From NCBI GenBank assembly GCA_964568735.1, contig CAZMRF010000009.1:36598-100597 (forward strand): a stretch of 64,000 bases of DNA, read 5' to 3'. Position 1 is the stretch's first letter. The number at the start of each line of letters is the position of its first letter. Under the pieces are notes generated by a model. It searched no databases, had not been told where the DNA came from, and saw only the letters and a list, made by a program, of their open reading frames with translations. Positions 26,357 through 34,711 of this stretch are shown here, piece by piece. The stretch comes from CAZMRF01 sp964568735 (GTDB lineage: Bacteria > Acidobacteriota > Polarisedimenticolia > JACPZX01). Position numbers and translations under genes: made by a program.

Positions 26357-27575
26357 ATCTCATGGCGACGGGCGGTCACCTCGGCCTCGAACCGCTCCTT
26401 CCAGCCATGCGGCGTGAGGCTTTTGACGTCGACGCCGGGTTCTGAAATCCGCAGCAGAACGTCCTTGAAGTAGTCGCCCAGGTGGACACCGGCCGCCTTC
26501 CCCGTCATCAGGAGGGTCATCAGGACCGACGCGGTCTTGCCACCGCCTTCGCGCTGGAAGAACAGCCAGTTCCTTCGCCCGATGGCAAACGGCTTCACTG
26601 CCCGCTCTGCGGCGTTGTTCGTCATCTCCAACCGGCCGTCCTTCAGGTACTCGGTCAGCGCCACCCACTGATTCTGCATGTAGGTGATGGCCTGGCCCAT
26701 AGGGCTCTTGGGCAACACCTGCGTCCGGGTCAGATGCAGCCAGGCACGCAACTCCTCCAGCAACGGCCCGGCGTGCTCCTGGCGGAACCGGGCGCGATCC
26801 TCGTCCGACAGCTCCGCCGCCGCGTCGTCGACCTTGAACAAGACTCGGATCCGATCGATCGCTTCCTTATACGCCCACACCCGCGCCTGCCGGGAGCCTC
26901 CCGAGGACGACTGGGCCACCGTCACCGGCGTGTCGTCGGTGTTGACGATCGCCGAGGCCACAATCTCCTCGCGGACCTGGTCAGCGATGGGCTCCAAGAG
27001 GTCGGCGCACCGGGCCATCGAGGTGCACAACACGGAGCGCGACAGGTCCAGCCCTTCGGAGCGGTACTTCCCTTCCAGCCGGAAGTAGGGAAGGTGGTTG
27101 CCGAAACGCTCGACGATGACGTGTGACAGGAAGCCCGGGCCCAACATCCCCTTGTCGATCACCTTGCCCCGCCAGGGAGCCGTGACCACACTCTCCTTGC
27201 AGGTAGCGCAGGCGTATTTCTTCCGGGCCAACTCGTGCACCACGGTGGTTTCCACCCGCTCGAGCTCCCGCGACACCTCTTCACCGAATTCCGTGAGCTC
27301 GCCGCCACCTCCACCGTGGCTTCCACGCCGTGCCGCTCGGCAAGACGTGACGCTTCCGCGGCGAGCTCCTGGACGAACAGGGATTCCTGCAGCGCCTCCG
27401 CTCCCTCCGGCGGCCGCTTCTCGCTCTTCCTGCCGAAAATGAGCTTGGTCAGGATCTGGTTGTTGTGCTCGAGCCGGGCGATCGTCTCAGACTGACGACC
27501 GATGGTCTGCACGTGGGAAACAACCAGAGCCTTCAGGGACTCGCTGTCATGGGGAAGCTCCAGTGTCGGCTCCAT
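26329..27575 (-). pseudogene. tnpC: IS66 transposase TnpC, disrupted by a frameshifting deletion
   Basis: The N-terminal part (MEPTLELPHDSESLKALVV...ETIARLEHNNQILTKLIFGRKSEKR) is in one frame down to about 27300. The zinc-binding remainder and the DDE core continue in another (GGELTEFGEEVSRELERVETTVVHEL...YACATC). The core shows NTDDTPV, the LEMTNNAAERAVKPFAIGRRNW segment and a final HEILRKL. Compared with family members, the linker and the first zinc-ligand cysteines between VEATVE and GGELTE are missing, so a deletion of roughly 35 codons with a frame change is likely. The encoded transposase should be inactive unless recoding occurs. Confidence 0.75.
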
Positions 27576-27935
27576 CGCGAGCCGTTATAGCAAAGGTCGA
27601 GGCGAAACGCGACGACTGTTTTGCCTTTTTCCACTCGATGCCTTCCAGAATCATCGCCAACTGACCCTGCTCGATCTCGACGCGCCCCGCTCCCGACACC
27701 GCGAACGGAAACGTCCCCTTCTCCAGGCGCTTGTAGCAGAGCCAGAACCCGTTGCAACCCAAACCACCAGCTTGATGCGGTCCTTCGCCCGATTGAAAAA
27801 CGCGAACACGTCGCCCGAGAACGGGTCGTCGCCGAACTGGTCCCGGATGATGGTGCACAAGCCATCGTGCGCCTTGCGGAAATCTACCGCGCTGCGGCAC
27901 AAGAAGACCCGGTGGTTACCCCCCAGGCTCAGCAC
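27547..27935 (-). pseudogene. tnpB: IS66 accessory protein TnpB, frameshifted
   Basis: The start MLSLGGNHRVFLCRSAVDFRKAHDGL...DPFSGDVFAFFNRAKDRIKLVVW is the TnpB pattern. Near 27770 the frame must change to continue as GCNGFWLCYKRLEKGTFPF...VEIEQGQLAMILEGIEW. Loss of one G in the run after TTTGG explains it. TnpB is needed for transposition in the three-gene IS66 elements. The stop of tnpA overlaps its start, the usual coupled order tnpA-tnpB-tnpC. Confidence 0.7.
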
Positions 27936-28249
27936 GACGACTCCAGGGCCTTGAGCACGCGCCGCAGGTGGTCGGCATCAAAGCTCGCGGTCACCAAGAT
28001 GCGGGCTCCCGACGGCATGAGCAGCTCAAGCGGCGGAGCGTCTCGCCGGGTCGCGGCGACGAGCTGAACGGGTACGAACGTCCGGCCCGCTCTCCGCGCC
28101 GGTCGCTGCGGCGCCAGTCGCCGCTGCCACCAATGCAGCTTCCACACCGGCAGGCCGGTGCGTCGTGACAACTCGGGCCAGCTCCAGCCGTGGCGGGCGC
28201 GCCTGGCCAGCAGGGTTTTCATTCGCTTGGGATCCTGTCGGGGTGTCAT
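27929..28249 (-). CDS. tnpA: IS66 accessory protein TnpA
   Basis: A 106-residue basic protein (MTPRQDPKRMKTLLARRARHG, WSWPELSRRTGLPVWKLHWW, PLELLMPSGARILV). The helix-turn-helix-like middle and the C-terminal beta segment fit IS66 TnpA. It is the only intact reading frame of the element and overlaps the tnpB start by a few bases. The terminal inverted repeat ends 60 bases further upstream at 28309. Confidence 0.75.
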   Translation of the reverse strand: MTPRQDPKRMKTLLARRARHGWSWPELSRRTGLPVWKLHWWQRRLAPQRPARRAGRTFVPVQLVAATRRDAPPLELLMPSGARILVTASFDADHLRRVLKALESSC

Positions 28250-28309
28250 GCAGGAGAGTATGCTGGGGCTCGGGCTGCTTGGATAGAATGGGCTTCACAG
28301 AACGTTCAC

Positions 28310-28317
28310 ACTAGTAT
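28310..28317 (+). repeat. Right target-site duplication ACTAGTAT
   Basis: Identical to the octamer at 25108-25115 and directly adjacent to the right inverted repeat. This fixes the outer boundaries of the inserted unit. Confidence 0.85.
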
Positions 28318-28557
28318 TACGTGGAGCCGACCCGAGGCGCGCTCGTGCATCTCAGAGCACGCCGATCGTAGGTGGTAGCCCGGGCGCGGTTTCCCACGAT
28401 CTCTGCGATTCTGCAGTGGCCCGAGCGAACAAGGCTGCTCTGTCACCGCAATGAAGGGAAAGCTGCTTCAGGGCCTCAGATCGATTTCAGTGCGATCGGC
28501 GAGCGGACCCTGACCACCGGGCGACGCGAGCGTGGTACGATTTCGCTCCGTCCGGTC

Positions 28558-28633
28558 GGGCGGTTAGCTCAGCTGGAAGAGCACCTGCCTTACAAGCAGG
28601 GGGTCGCTGGTTCGAGTCCAGCACCGCCCACCA
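28558..28633 (+). tRNA. tRNA-Val (anticodon TAC)
   Basis: Acceptor stem GGGCGGT pairs with ACCGCCC, D-stem GCTC/GAGC, anticodon stem CCTGC/GCAGG around the loop CTTACAA (anticodon TAC at 28591-28593), T-arm GCTGG/CCAGC around TTCGAGT. Discriminator A and an encoded CCA end the gene. It is intact and marks the right edge of the segment of different composition whose left edge carries a tRNA-Val 5' half. Confidence 0.95.
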
Positions 28634-28777
28634 TTCCGGCCCCCCGCTCACGCATGGCTTTGGGGCTCCGGCGAGGCCGAGGATCGGCCATGCCTCCCTC
28701 CTCAGGCTGGGTTGTCTGGACGCGGGCTACGGCGCGGTGAGACCGGGGCGTCGTCTCTCGGGATGTCATGGCTCTCA

Positions 28778-28813
28778 TTGACGCCTGAGTCGTCATTTGT
28801 CATGATAAATGAC
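28778..28813 (+). promoter_or_regulatory. Putative promoter and palindromic operator of the first AAA/DUF4143 gene
   Basis: TTGACG (28778-28783), 17 bases, then CATGAT (28801-28806) form a plausible promoter. A 22-base near-perfect palindrome with arms GTCATTT and AAATGAC around TCATGA occupies 28792-28813, covering the -10 and the first start codon (28809). Binding there would block transcription and translation start, so autoregulation is likely. A second ATG at 28815 lies close to the predicted transcription start. Confidence 0.5.
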
Positions 28814-29984
28814 GATGAAGTGGACACTCAGGGAGACGCCCGAGGGCTTCCCGGCCGTACCGCGGCTTCTCGACCTTCCCGCCCTGCTGTCGAAGAAGTC
28901 CCATTTTCTTCTCGGCCCGCGGCAGACGGGTAAGAGCTTCCTGATCCGGGCCACGATGGGCGGGGTTCCCCTCTACGACCTGCTCGACTCGTCGGTCTAC
29001 CTCGAGCTGAGCCGCGACCCCGGGCGCCTCGGGCGCGAGCTTCCGGCCCGCACGAAGGCCGTCGTCATCGACGAGATCCAGCGGCTGCCCTCGCTTCTCA
29101 ACGAGGTCCACCGGCTCATCGAAGAGAAGGGCATGCGCTTCCTGCTGACGGGATCGAGCGCACGGAAGCTGCGCGGCGGCGGGGTGAACCTCCTCGGAGG
29201 CAGGGCACGCACGAAGCACCTCCACCCGCTCACGTGGAAGGAGCTGGGTGGCCACTTCGATCTGGGCAAGGTGCTGGAGCGGGGGACGATCCCGTCGATC
29301 TACTTCTCCAGGGACCCCCGCGCGGATCTGGGGGCCTACGCCGGCTCTTACTTGCAGCAGGAGATCGTGGCCGAGGGTGCGACACGGAACGCCCCGGCCT
29401 TCAGCCGTTTCCTCCGGGTCGCCGCCCACTGCAACGGGACGATCGTGAACTTCACGAACGTGGCCAACGACGCGCAGGTGGCTCGGACGACGATCTACGA
29501 GTACTTCGAAATCCTCAAGGACACGCTGGTCCTCCACGAGCTTCCCGCCTGGCGCAAGTCGCGGAAAAGGAAGCCGCTCGCCTCCTCGAAGTACTACTTC
29601 TTCGACGTGGGGGTGGCGGCCACTCTTCAGGGGCGCGAGTTCCGCCCCGGGACTCCCGAGTACGGTCAAGCTCTCGAGACCTTCATCATGCACGAGCTGC
29701 TGGCGTGGCGTGACTACGAGTCGGGTGAGCCGCTCTCCTTCTGGCGCTCGACCTCGGGATTCGAGGTCGACTTCCTGATAGGTGATCACACGGCCATCGA
29801 GGTGAAGGCCACGGCCAACGTCACTCCGCGCGACCTCAAGTCCCTCCGCGCGCTCGGCGACGAGAAAACGATGAAGCGACTCCTCCTCGTCGGCTCCGGC
29901 GGCCGGCCCCGAGTGGAGGGGGGAATCCGGATCCTCGCCGTGTCGGATTTCCTCGAAGCCCTCTGGGCCGGGAAGTACCGGTAG
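28809..29984 (+). CDS. AAA-family ATPase with DUF4143 (AAA_14-type)
   Basis: A 391-residue product. Walker A reads LLGPRQTGKSFL near residue 35, Walker B AVVIDEIQRLPSLL near 85, and a sensor-like FLLTGSSARKL follows. The C-terminal DUF4143 region shows KYYFFDVGVA, LETFIMHELLAW, a nuclease-fold-like FEVDFLIGD followed by AIEVKA, where D...E-K resembles a PD-(D/E)XK core. A winged-helix-like segment (VARTTIYEYFEIL) lies between. Such proteins are common single-gene, mobile, toxin-like or defence-associated ATPases whose role is unknown. A second relative lies at 62467. It stands alone just downstream of the tRNA-Val and has its own operator. Confidence 0.8.
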   Translation: MTMKWTLRETPEGFPAVPRLLDLPALLSKKSHFLLGPRQTGKSFLIRATMGGVPLYDLLDSSVYLELSRDPGRLGRELPARTKAVVIDEIQRLPSLLNEVHRLIEEKGMRFLLTGSSARKLRGGGVNLLGGRARTKHLHPLTWKELGGHFDLGKVLERGTIPSIYFSRDPRADLGAYAGSYLQQEIVAEGATRNAPAFSRFLRVAAHCNGTIVNFTNVANDAQVARTTIYEYFEILKDTLVLHELPAWRKSRKRKPLASSKYYFFDVGVAATLQGREFRPGTPEYGQALETFIMHELLAWRDYESGEPLSFWRSTSGFEVDFLIGDHTAIEVKATANVTPRDLKSLRALGDEKTMKRLLLVGSGGRPRVEGGIRILAVSDFLEALWAGKYR

Positions 29985-30222
29985 TCAGCCCGACTGGACC
30001 GCGGACGGTGCGCGCCACACGGGGACATGGTGTGCGTCCAGCGACGGCCTGCACAGATACCCTGTGCCCGCGCCGCGCTCCTCCAGAGCAACCTCCCGAG
30101 TTGCCTCGGCTACTCCGAGTATCCCGACAACCGCCACCCGGCCGGAATCGATTCATGCGGGCCCTGAACTTCCCCTGAGCGAATCTGGTCCGGCCGAGGG
30201 GCCGTCCCTATATTCGCGCGTC

Positions 30223-31836
30223 GTGAGGATCGGCCGATACGAGATCGAGCGCGAGCTGGGGCGCGGAGCCATGGGCGTGGTCTACCTGGCCCGGGATCCG
30301 CGCGTCGCGCGGAAGGTCGCCATCAAGACCTACAGCCTCCCTCCAGGCCTCACGCCGGAACAGGAGAGCGAGTTCCGCGAGCGCTTCATGCGCGAGGCGC
30401 AGGCGGCCGGCGCCCTGAACCATCCGGCGATCGTCACGATCTATGACGCCGACGACGATCCCGACAGCCGGATCCCCTTCATCGCCATGGAGTACGTGGA
30501 CGGGCAGAGCCTCGCCGATCTCCTCTCCGCGCAGGGATGCCTGCCCGCCGAGGTCGCCTTCGAGCAGGCAGAGGCCGTGGCCGACGCGCTCCACGAGGCC
30601 CACACGCTCGGGATCGTCCACAGGGACATCAAGCCCGCAAACCTCCTGATTCCCGCGGCCGGCTCGACCGTGAAGGTGGCCGACTTCGGCGTCGCGCGCA
30701 TGGCCTCTTCGGACCTCACGCGAACGGGCCATTCGCTCGGCTCTCCCGCCTACATGGCTCCGGAGCAGGTGAAGGGTGAGCATGCCGACGGGCGCAGCGA
30801 TCTCTTCTCCCTGGCGGTCGTGCTCTACGAAGCCCTCTGCGGCGAGCGCCCCTTCGCCGGTGACAACCCGACCGCGCTGGCCTACGCCGTGGTCCACGGG
30901 ACGCCCGTCGCGATCTCGAAGCGACGCACGGACCTGCCCTCGGGGATCGACGCCTTCTTCGATCGCGCTCTGGCCAAGGACCCTTCCGCCCGTTTCGCCG
31001 ATGGCCATGCCTTCCGCGACGCGCTCCGCGTCCTGCGCGCAGGAGTGAAGCCCACCGCCACTCTCGTCTTCCTCGAGCCCGAGGAGGGCGGAGCGGAAGA
31101 GAGCCAGGATGGCGAGCCTCCGCTCACGCTCGACTACGACACCCCCGCAGCTTCTCCGCGATCGGGTCAACAAGACACGTACAGGGGCCCCTGGGTCCGC
31201 GGCGTCGAGGCCGGCGTGATCCTGCTCGCAGGAGCCTGGCAGAGCCTCATGCGCTGGAGGAGCGAGAAGGCGACGCGCCGGAGGCCGCCTGCCCAGAAGT
31301 CGGGAGAATCACGAACCGCCACCTCGGTGTCCAGGCCGCGTGTGACGCTCGAGGGGAGGCGCCGCGCCCGCAGGACGCACCGAGCCGGGGAGCCGGCGCG
31401 ATCCGCGTGGAGGCGGAGCGCGATACCCCTCGCTGCGGTGCTCATCGCGGTCGGCGTCGTGGTCACGGCAGCCTGGAACGCGGACCCGCAGCGGGCCACT
31501 CTGCTCGTCGACGGAAGGAACAGCTATCGGTCGGCCCGGCTCACGGTCTTCGTGGACGGCGAAGCGGTCTACTCGCGGTCGCTGTCGGCGCGCAAGAAGC
31601 AGGCGGCCTTCATGGGGAAGAGGCTCTTCGAGTACGGCGACGACGAGGAGTTCGGCGGGCGCATCCGAGTGGCTCCCGGCAGGATCGAGATCACCGCCGA
31701 GATCGTCCCCGAAGGCGAGTCCCAGCCTTTCCGTCAGACCCTCGTGGTCCGGCTCGAGCCCGGAGAGCGGCGGACGCTCGCGATCACGGCCGGGAAGGGC
31801 GGTGCAACCCCGCTCCGTCTCGCGCTCGCTCAGTGA
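30223..31836 (+). CDS. Transmembrane Ser/Thr protein kinase (Pkn-type)
   Basis: About 537 residues from the GTG at 30223, where the kinase domain begins directly (RIGRYEIERELGRGAMGVVYLA). An upstream GTG at 30064 would add 53 low-complexity residues. All catalytic motifs are canonical: VAIK lysine, HRDIKPANLL, DFGVARM, APEQVKG, DLFSLAVVLYE. A single transmembrane helix (IPLAAVLIAVGVVVTAAW) lies about 400 residues in, preceded by a very basic juxtamembrane stretch. The C-terminal ~120 residues outside form an unrecognised beta-rich domain. A TATATT at 30209-30214 could be the -10 of a leaderless transcript. It overlaps the convergent methyltransferase gene by seven bases. Confidence 0.85.
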   Translation: MRIGRYEIERELGRGAMGVVYLARDPRVARKVAIKTYSLPPGLTPEQESEFRERFMREAQAAGALNHPAIVTIYDADDDPDSRIPFIAMEYVDGQSLADLLSAQGCLPAEVAFEQAEAVADALHEAHTLGIVHRDIKPANLLIPAAGSTVKVADFGVARMASSDLTRTGHSLGSPAYMAPEQVKGEHADGRSDLFSLAVVLYEALCGERPFAGDNPTALAYAVVHGTPVAISKRRTDLPSGIDAFFDRALAKDPSARFADGHAFRDALRVLRAGVKPTATLVFLEPEEGGAEESQDGEPPLTLDYDTPAASPRSGQQDTYRGPWVRGVEAGVILLAGAWQSLMRWRSEKATRRRPPAQKSGESRTATSVSRPRVTLEGRRRARRTHRAGEPARSAWRRSAIPLAAVLIAVGVVVTAAWNADPQRATLLVDGRNSYRSARLTVFVDGEAVYSRSLSARKKQAAFMGKRLFEYGDDEEFGGRIRVAPGRIEITAEIVPEGESQPFRQTLVVRLEPGERRTLAITAGKGGATPLRLALAQ

Positions 31837-32555
31837 GGCTCGAAGATCAGGAAGTACTGGTAGGGTAGGAACTCGGGCTCGCGCTCGAGGGCCCAGCCCG
31901 CCGCCTTCATCTCCTCCGCCACCTGCCCCCGCTCGAGCTTGTGCTCGGGCTCCGGCCCCACGGGGAGCGGCCTCTTCTGGAAGTCGATGATGGCCAGGCG
32001 CCCGCCCGGCTTCAGCGCGCCCTTGAGCCGCCCGAAGTACTCGAGGCGGTCGTCGAAGTGGTGATAGGTGTTGACGATCAGGATCAGGTCCACCTCTCCG
32101 AGCGGGAGCTTCGGATCCGCGGGCTCGGCGAGGAGCGCCGTGACGTTGGGGGTCTTCTCGCGCTGCGCCCGCTCCTTCATGTAGGCGACCATCGCCGGCT
32201 CGATGTCCACCGCGAGCACCTTGCCGTCGGCCCCCACCGCCTCGGAGAGCAAGCGGTTGAAGTACCCGGTGCCGGCTCCGAGATCCGCCACGGTCATTCC
32301 AGGCTTGAGCATCAGGGAGCGGACCACCTGGCCTGGTTTCTGCCACTCCTCCCTCGCGGGATCGTCGAAGAGGGCGACCCACTTGTCGACCTCGGCGAAA
32401 GAGTGGCTTGCCGTGGCGTCGTCGGTCGCGTCAGAGGGGTGGTGGTGAGCGGGGGGCGTCTGTGGATCCTGCCTGGCGTCCTTGTCGTCGGGAGCGCTCA
32501 TGAGCGGGCTCCCTGCCAGGAGCACCAGCGCGAAGCCGCCGAGGAGCCGCCGCAT
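31830..32555 (-). CDS. Exported class I SAM-dependent methyltransferase
   Basis: About 241 residues from the ATG whose complement is at 32553-32555. The start is chosen because it gives a clean signal peptide (MRRLLGGFALVLLAGSPLMSA); an upstream extension has no coding character. The mature part has the class I motif VADLGAGTGYFNRLL, VLAVDIEPAM, LILIVNTYHHF and KPGGRLAIIDF. The unusual point is a SAM-dependent fold behind a signal peptide, because SAM is cytoplasmic. The same combination occurs at 61114. A His-rich linker (PPAHHHPSD) follows the signal. Substrate unknown. Confidence 0.75.
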   Translation of the reverse strand: MRRLLGGFALVLLAGSPLMSAPDDKDARQDPQTPPAHHHPSDATDDATASHSFAEVDKWVALFDDPAREEWQKPGQVVRSLMLKPGMTVADLGAGTGYFNRLLSEAVGADGKVLAVDIEPAMVAYMKERAQREKTPNVTALLAEPADPKLPLGEVDLILIVNTYHHFDDRLEYFGRLKGALKPGGRLAIIDFQKRPLPVGPEPEHKLERGQVAEEMKAAGWALEREPEFLPYQYFLIFEPH

Positions 32556-32775
32556 CGTGAGTGGGATGACATGCACGGGCCGAGAGTAGCGGATCGCCGC
32601 GAGGACTGGAAGGCTCCGCGCCGCGCCTGCCGTGCCAGGGCGCGGGCCACGGGCACCTGGATGCGTGGGTGGCCCGGGGTTGCCCCGCTTCCCGGCGCTG
32701 TCCGGGGCAGGATCACAATCCGGATCTGGCGGCCCCCCGGGGCATCTGCTAGCATGCCGCACTTCCAATCGCGGC

Positions 32776-32851
32776 GGGGTCGTAGTGAAGGGGTTATCAC
32801 GCCGGCCTGTCAAGCCGGAGATCGCGGGTTCAAATCCCGTCGACCCCGCCA
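32776..32851 (+). tRNA. tRNA-Asp (anticodon GTC)
   Basis: Acceptor strand GGGGTCG pairs with CGACCCC; D-stem GTGA/TCAC; anticodon stem CCGGC/GCCGG around CTGTCAA (anticodon GTC at 32809-32811); T-arm GCGGG/CCCGT around TTCAAAT. Discriminator G and encoded CCA fit tRNA-Asp. The gene ends about 20 bases before the stop of the convergent aldo/keto reductase gene. Confidence 0.95.
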
Positions 32852-32872
32852 GCCTTCGAACTCCCCGGCGCG

Positions 32873-33859
32873 TCAGTCCCGGTACCAGTTCTTCTCCCAG
32901 GCGTGGCCGCGGAGAAGCTCGATCATCCGGTGGGAGAGCTGCCGGCCATCCGAGGCGGCGGCATTGTCCCTGACGTGCGCGGCGCGCCGCATCCCCGGGA
33001 TCACCGATGAGACCTCGGGCCGGTGCAGGCAGAACCTCAGGGCTAGTTCGGGAAGTGTGGCCGCCTCCTCGCCGAGCAGCTCACGGAGCGCCGCGGCGCG
33101 GCGGGCCGCTTCCTCCTTTCTTCCGCCGGCGAAGTAGCTCTCGCGCCAGTCGCCCTCGGAGAAGACCGTCTCCGGGCCGATGGACCCGGTGAGGGTGCCC
33201 TCATCGAAGGGGACGCGCGCGATCACTCCGGCACGCATGTCGCGCACGCGATCGAAGAGCTCACGCTCTGGGGATCGATCGAAGATGTTGTAGATCACCT
33301 GCACCGCTTCGATGAGCGGCTCGCGCAGCACTTCGAGCGCGCTCTCGGGTGCGTGGCTGTTCACGGAGACGCCCCAGTGCGCCACCTTCCCCACTTCCCT
33401 GAGGGACTCCATCATGCGGCGGGTCTCGGGCCAGAGGGGATCCACGAGCCAGGCGTCGTGCCACACGTGGAGCTGCATGAGATCGATGGTCTCGACTCGG
33501 AGGTTCTTCAGCGACGTCTCGACGGAGGAGACGACGTGAGAGGGGGGGAAGACCTCTCGCAGGGGAGATTCGGCCCGTCCCGGCCACCCGTAGTCCATGG
33601 GCGGAATCTTTGAAGCCAGGACGACCCGGTCCCGGGCGCCGCCTTCGGCGAGGATGTCCCCGATGATCGCCTCGCTGTGGCCATCACCGTAGACGAGCGC
33701 CGTGTCCAGGAGCGTGATCCCGCGGTCGATGGCCGTGCGAACGGCCCGCCGCCCCTCTTCGTCGGAGCCACCCTTCCACATGCCGCCGCCGAGCCCCCAG
33801 GCCCCGAACCCGATCTCCGAAACCGGGAGCCCCGTCCGGCCGAGCACTCTGAGCTTCAT
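32873..33859 (-). CDS. Aldo/keto reductase
   Basis: A 328-residue TIM-barrel oxidoreductase. The start MKLRVLGRTGLPVSEIGFGAWGLGG is typical. Catalytic residues are recognisable: Asp-Tyr in LLDTALVYGDGHSE, Lys in VVLASKIPP, and His in DLMQLHVWHD. The C-terminal VSSVIPGMRRAAHVRDN matches the NADP(H)-binding loop of the family. It probably reduces aldehydes or ketones in the cytoplasm. It is transcribed alone on the minus strand, next to tRNA-Asp. The substrate cannot be told. Confidence 0.9.
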   Translation of the reverse strand: MKLRVLGRTGLPVSEIGFGAWGLGGGMWKGGSDEEGRRAVRTAIDRGITLLDTALVYGDGHSEAIIGDILAEGGARDRVVLASKIPPMDYGWPGRAESPLREVFPPSHVVSSVETSLKNLRVETIDLMQLHVWHDAWLVDPLWPETRRMMESLREVGKVAHWGVSVNSHAPESALEVLREPLIEAVQVIYNIFDRSPERELFDRVRDMRAGVIARVPFDEGTLTGSIGPETVFSEGDWRESYFAGGRKEEAARRAAALRELLGEEAATLPELALRFCLHRPEVSSVIPGMRRAAHVRDNAAASDGRQLSHRMIELLRGHAWEKNWYRD

Positions 33860-34048
33860 GGGAGAAGTCTACCCGGATGGGGTTCGCTTCGCTTGATGCC
33901 AGATAAAGGGGCGCCTGGGTGGGCGCGACGGGCTATCGACGCGCGCGCGCGCTCCCCTCGGGGCATATGGCAGCCCGGAGCGCCTCTTGGTAGGATGAGA
34001 GCCTCGATCCCGGCACCATTCCTGGTGTCCCTGAAAGGAGAAGCCCGC

Positions 34049-34678
34049 ATGAGAAAGGTTCTCTTCCGCATTCTCGCCGCCCTGGGCGCGGCCGCCCTCG
34101 CGGGCCTCCCGGCGATGGGCGCCTCCGCGACCTACACCATCGATAACAACCATTCTGCGGCGACCTTCAAGATCCGCCATCTCATGTCCAAGGTCCCCGG
34201 CCGCTTCAATGCGCTCGAGGGGTCCATCGAGGTGGATCCGGAAAACCTTTCCACCGCGAAGGTCTCTGTCACCATCGACGTCGCGAGCGTCGACACGGGC
34301 AACGAGGGTCGCGATGGCGACTTGAAGTCCGCCAAGTTCTTCGAGGTGGAGAAACACCCCAAGATGACCTTCGAGAGCACGAAGGTCGAGATGAAGGGAG
34401 AGGGAAGGGCCCTTGTCCACGGCAACCTCACCATCAAGGGAGTCACGAAGCCCGTGATTCTCGACACGGAGATCCTCGGGTTCGGGCCGGGCATGGGCGG
34501 GCTCCGCGCGGGTTTCGAGGCGACGACCACGATCAACCGCCAGGACTTCGGGGTCATCTGGAACCGGGTCCTCGAAACGGGCGGCGCCCTGCTCGGCGAC
34601 GACGTGGAGATCACCATCAACGTCGAGGCCGTTCGCGTGGAGCCCGAGAAGGCGGAGGGGAGCACCACCAAGGGCTGA
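34049..34678 (+). CDS. YceI-family periplasmic protein
   Basis: A 209-residue product with AAAGGAG eight bases before the ATG at 34049. A signal peptide (LFRILAALGAAALAGLPAMGASA) is followed by the YceI beta-barrel pattern: YTIDNNHSAATFKIRHLMSKVPGRF, VTIDVASVDTGNEGRDGDLKSAKFF, and NRQDFGVIW near the end. YceI proteins form lipocalin-like barrels that bind isoprenoid lipids such as polyprenyl pyrophosphates or quinones. The family fit and length are good. It is a single gene with its own promoter region and lies just upstream of an ABC-F gene. Confidence 0.9.
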   Translation: MRKVLFRILAALGAAALAGLPAMGASATYTIDNNHSAATFKIRHLMSKVPGRFNALEGSIEVDPENLSTAKVSVTIDVASVDTGNEGRDGDLKSAKFFEVEKHPKMTFESTKVEMKGEGRALVHGNLTIKGVTKPVILDTEILGFGPGMGGLRAGFEATTTINRQDFGVIWNRVLETGGALLGDDVEITINVEAVRVEPEKAEGSTTKG

Positions 34679-34711
34679 TCCCCGCTCCGCACCGGGCGTT
34701 ATCATTCCGCC

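Larger units (their letters stand above)
25116..28309 (-). mobile_element. IS66-family element carrying a cargo segment, with a duplicated left end
   Basis: The outer ends are inverted repeats: GTGAGCGTTCTGTG at 25116 and, on the other strand, GTGAACGTTCTGTG ending at 28309. Identical octamers flank these outer ends. A second copy of the left end starts at 26275. Between the two left-end copies lies a 1077-base cargo with an SRPBCC gene and the 3' part of another transposase. The remainder holds IS66 tnpA, tnpB and tnpC on the minus strand. The matching target duplication shows that the whole 3.2-kb unit, cargo included, behaved as one transposon when it inserted. tnpB and tnpC now have frameshifts, so the copy is probably no longer self-mobile. 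Confidence 0.75.

Noticed and set aside
26275..28309. A simple IS66 insertion bounded by the inner left end.
   Set aside because: The octamers next to these two ends (CCTCATCG and ACTAGTAT) do not match, whereas those next to the outer left end and the right end match perfectly.
30064..30222. An N-terminal extension of the second Ser/Thr kinase.
   Set aside because: The 53 residues are low-complexity Ser/Pro/Thr, and a -10-like TATATT lies inside; the kinase domain itself starts at the GTG at 30223.
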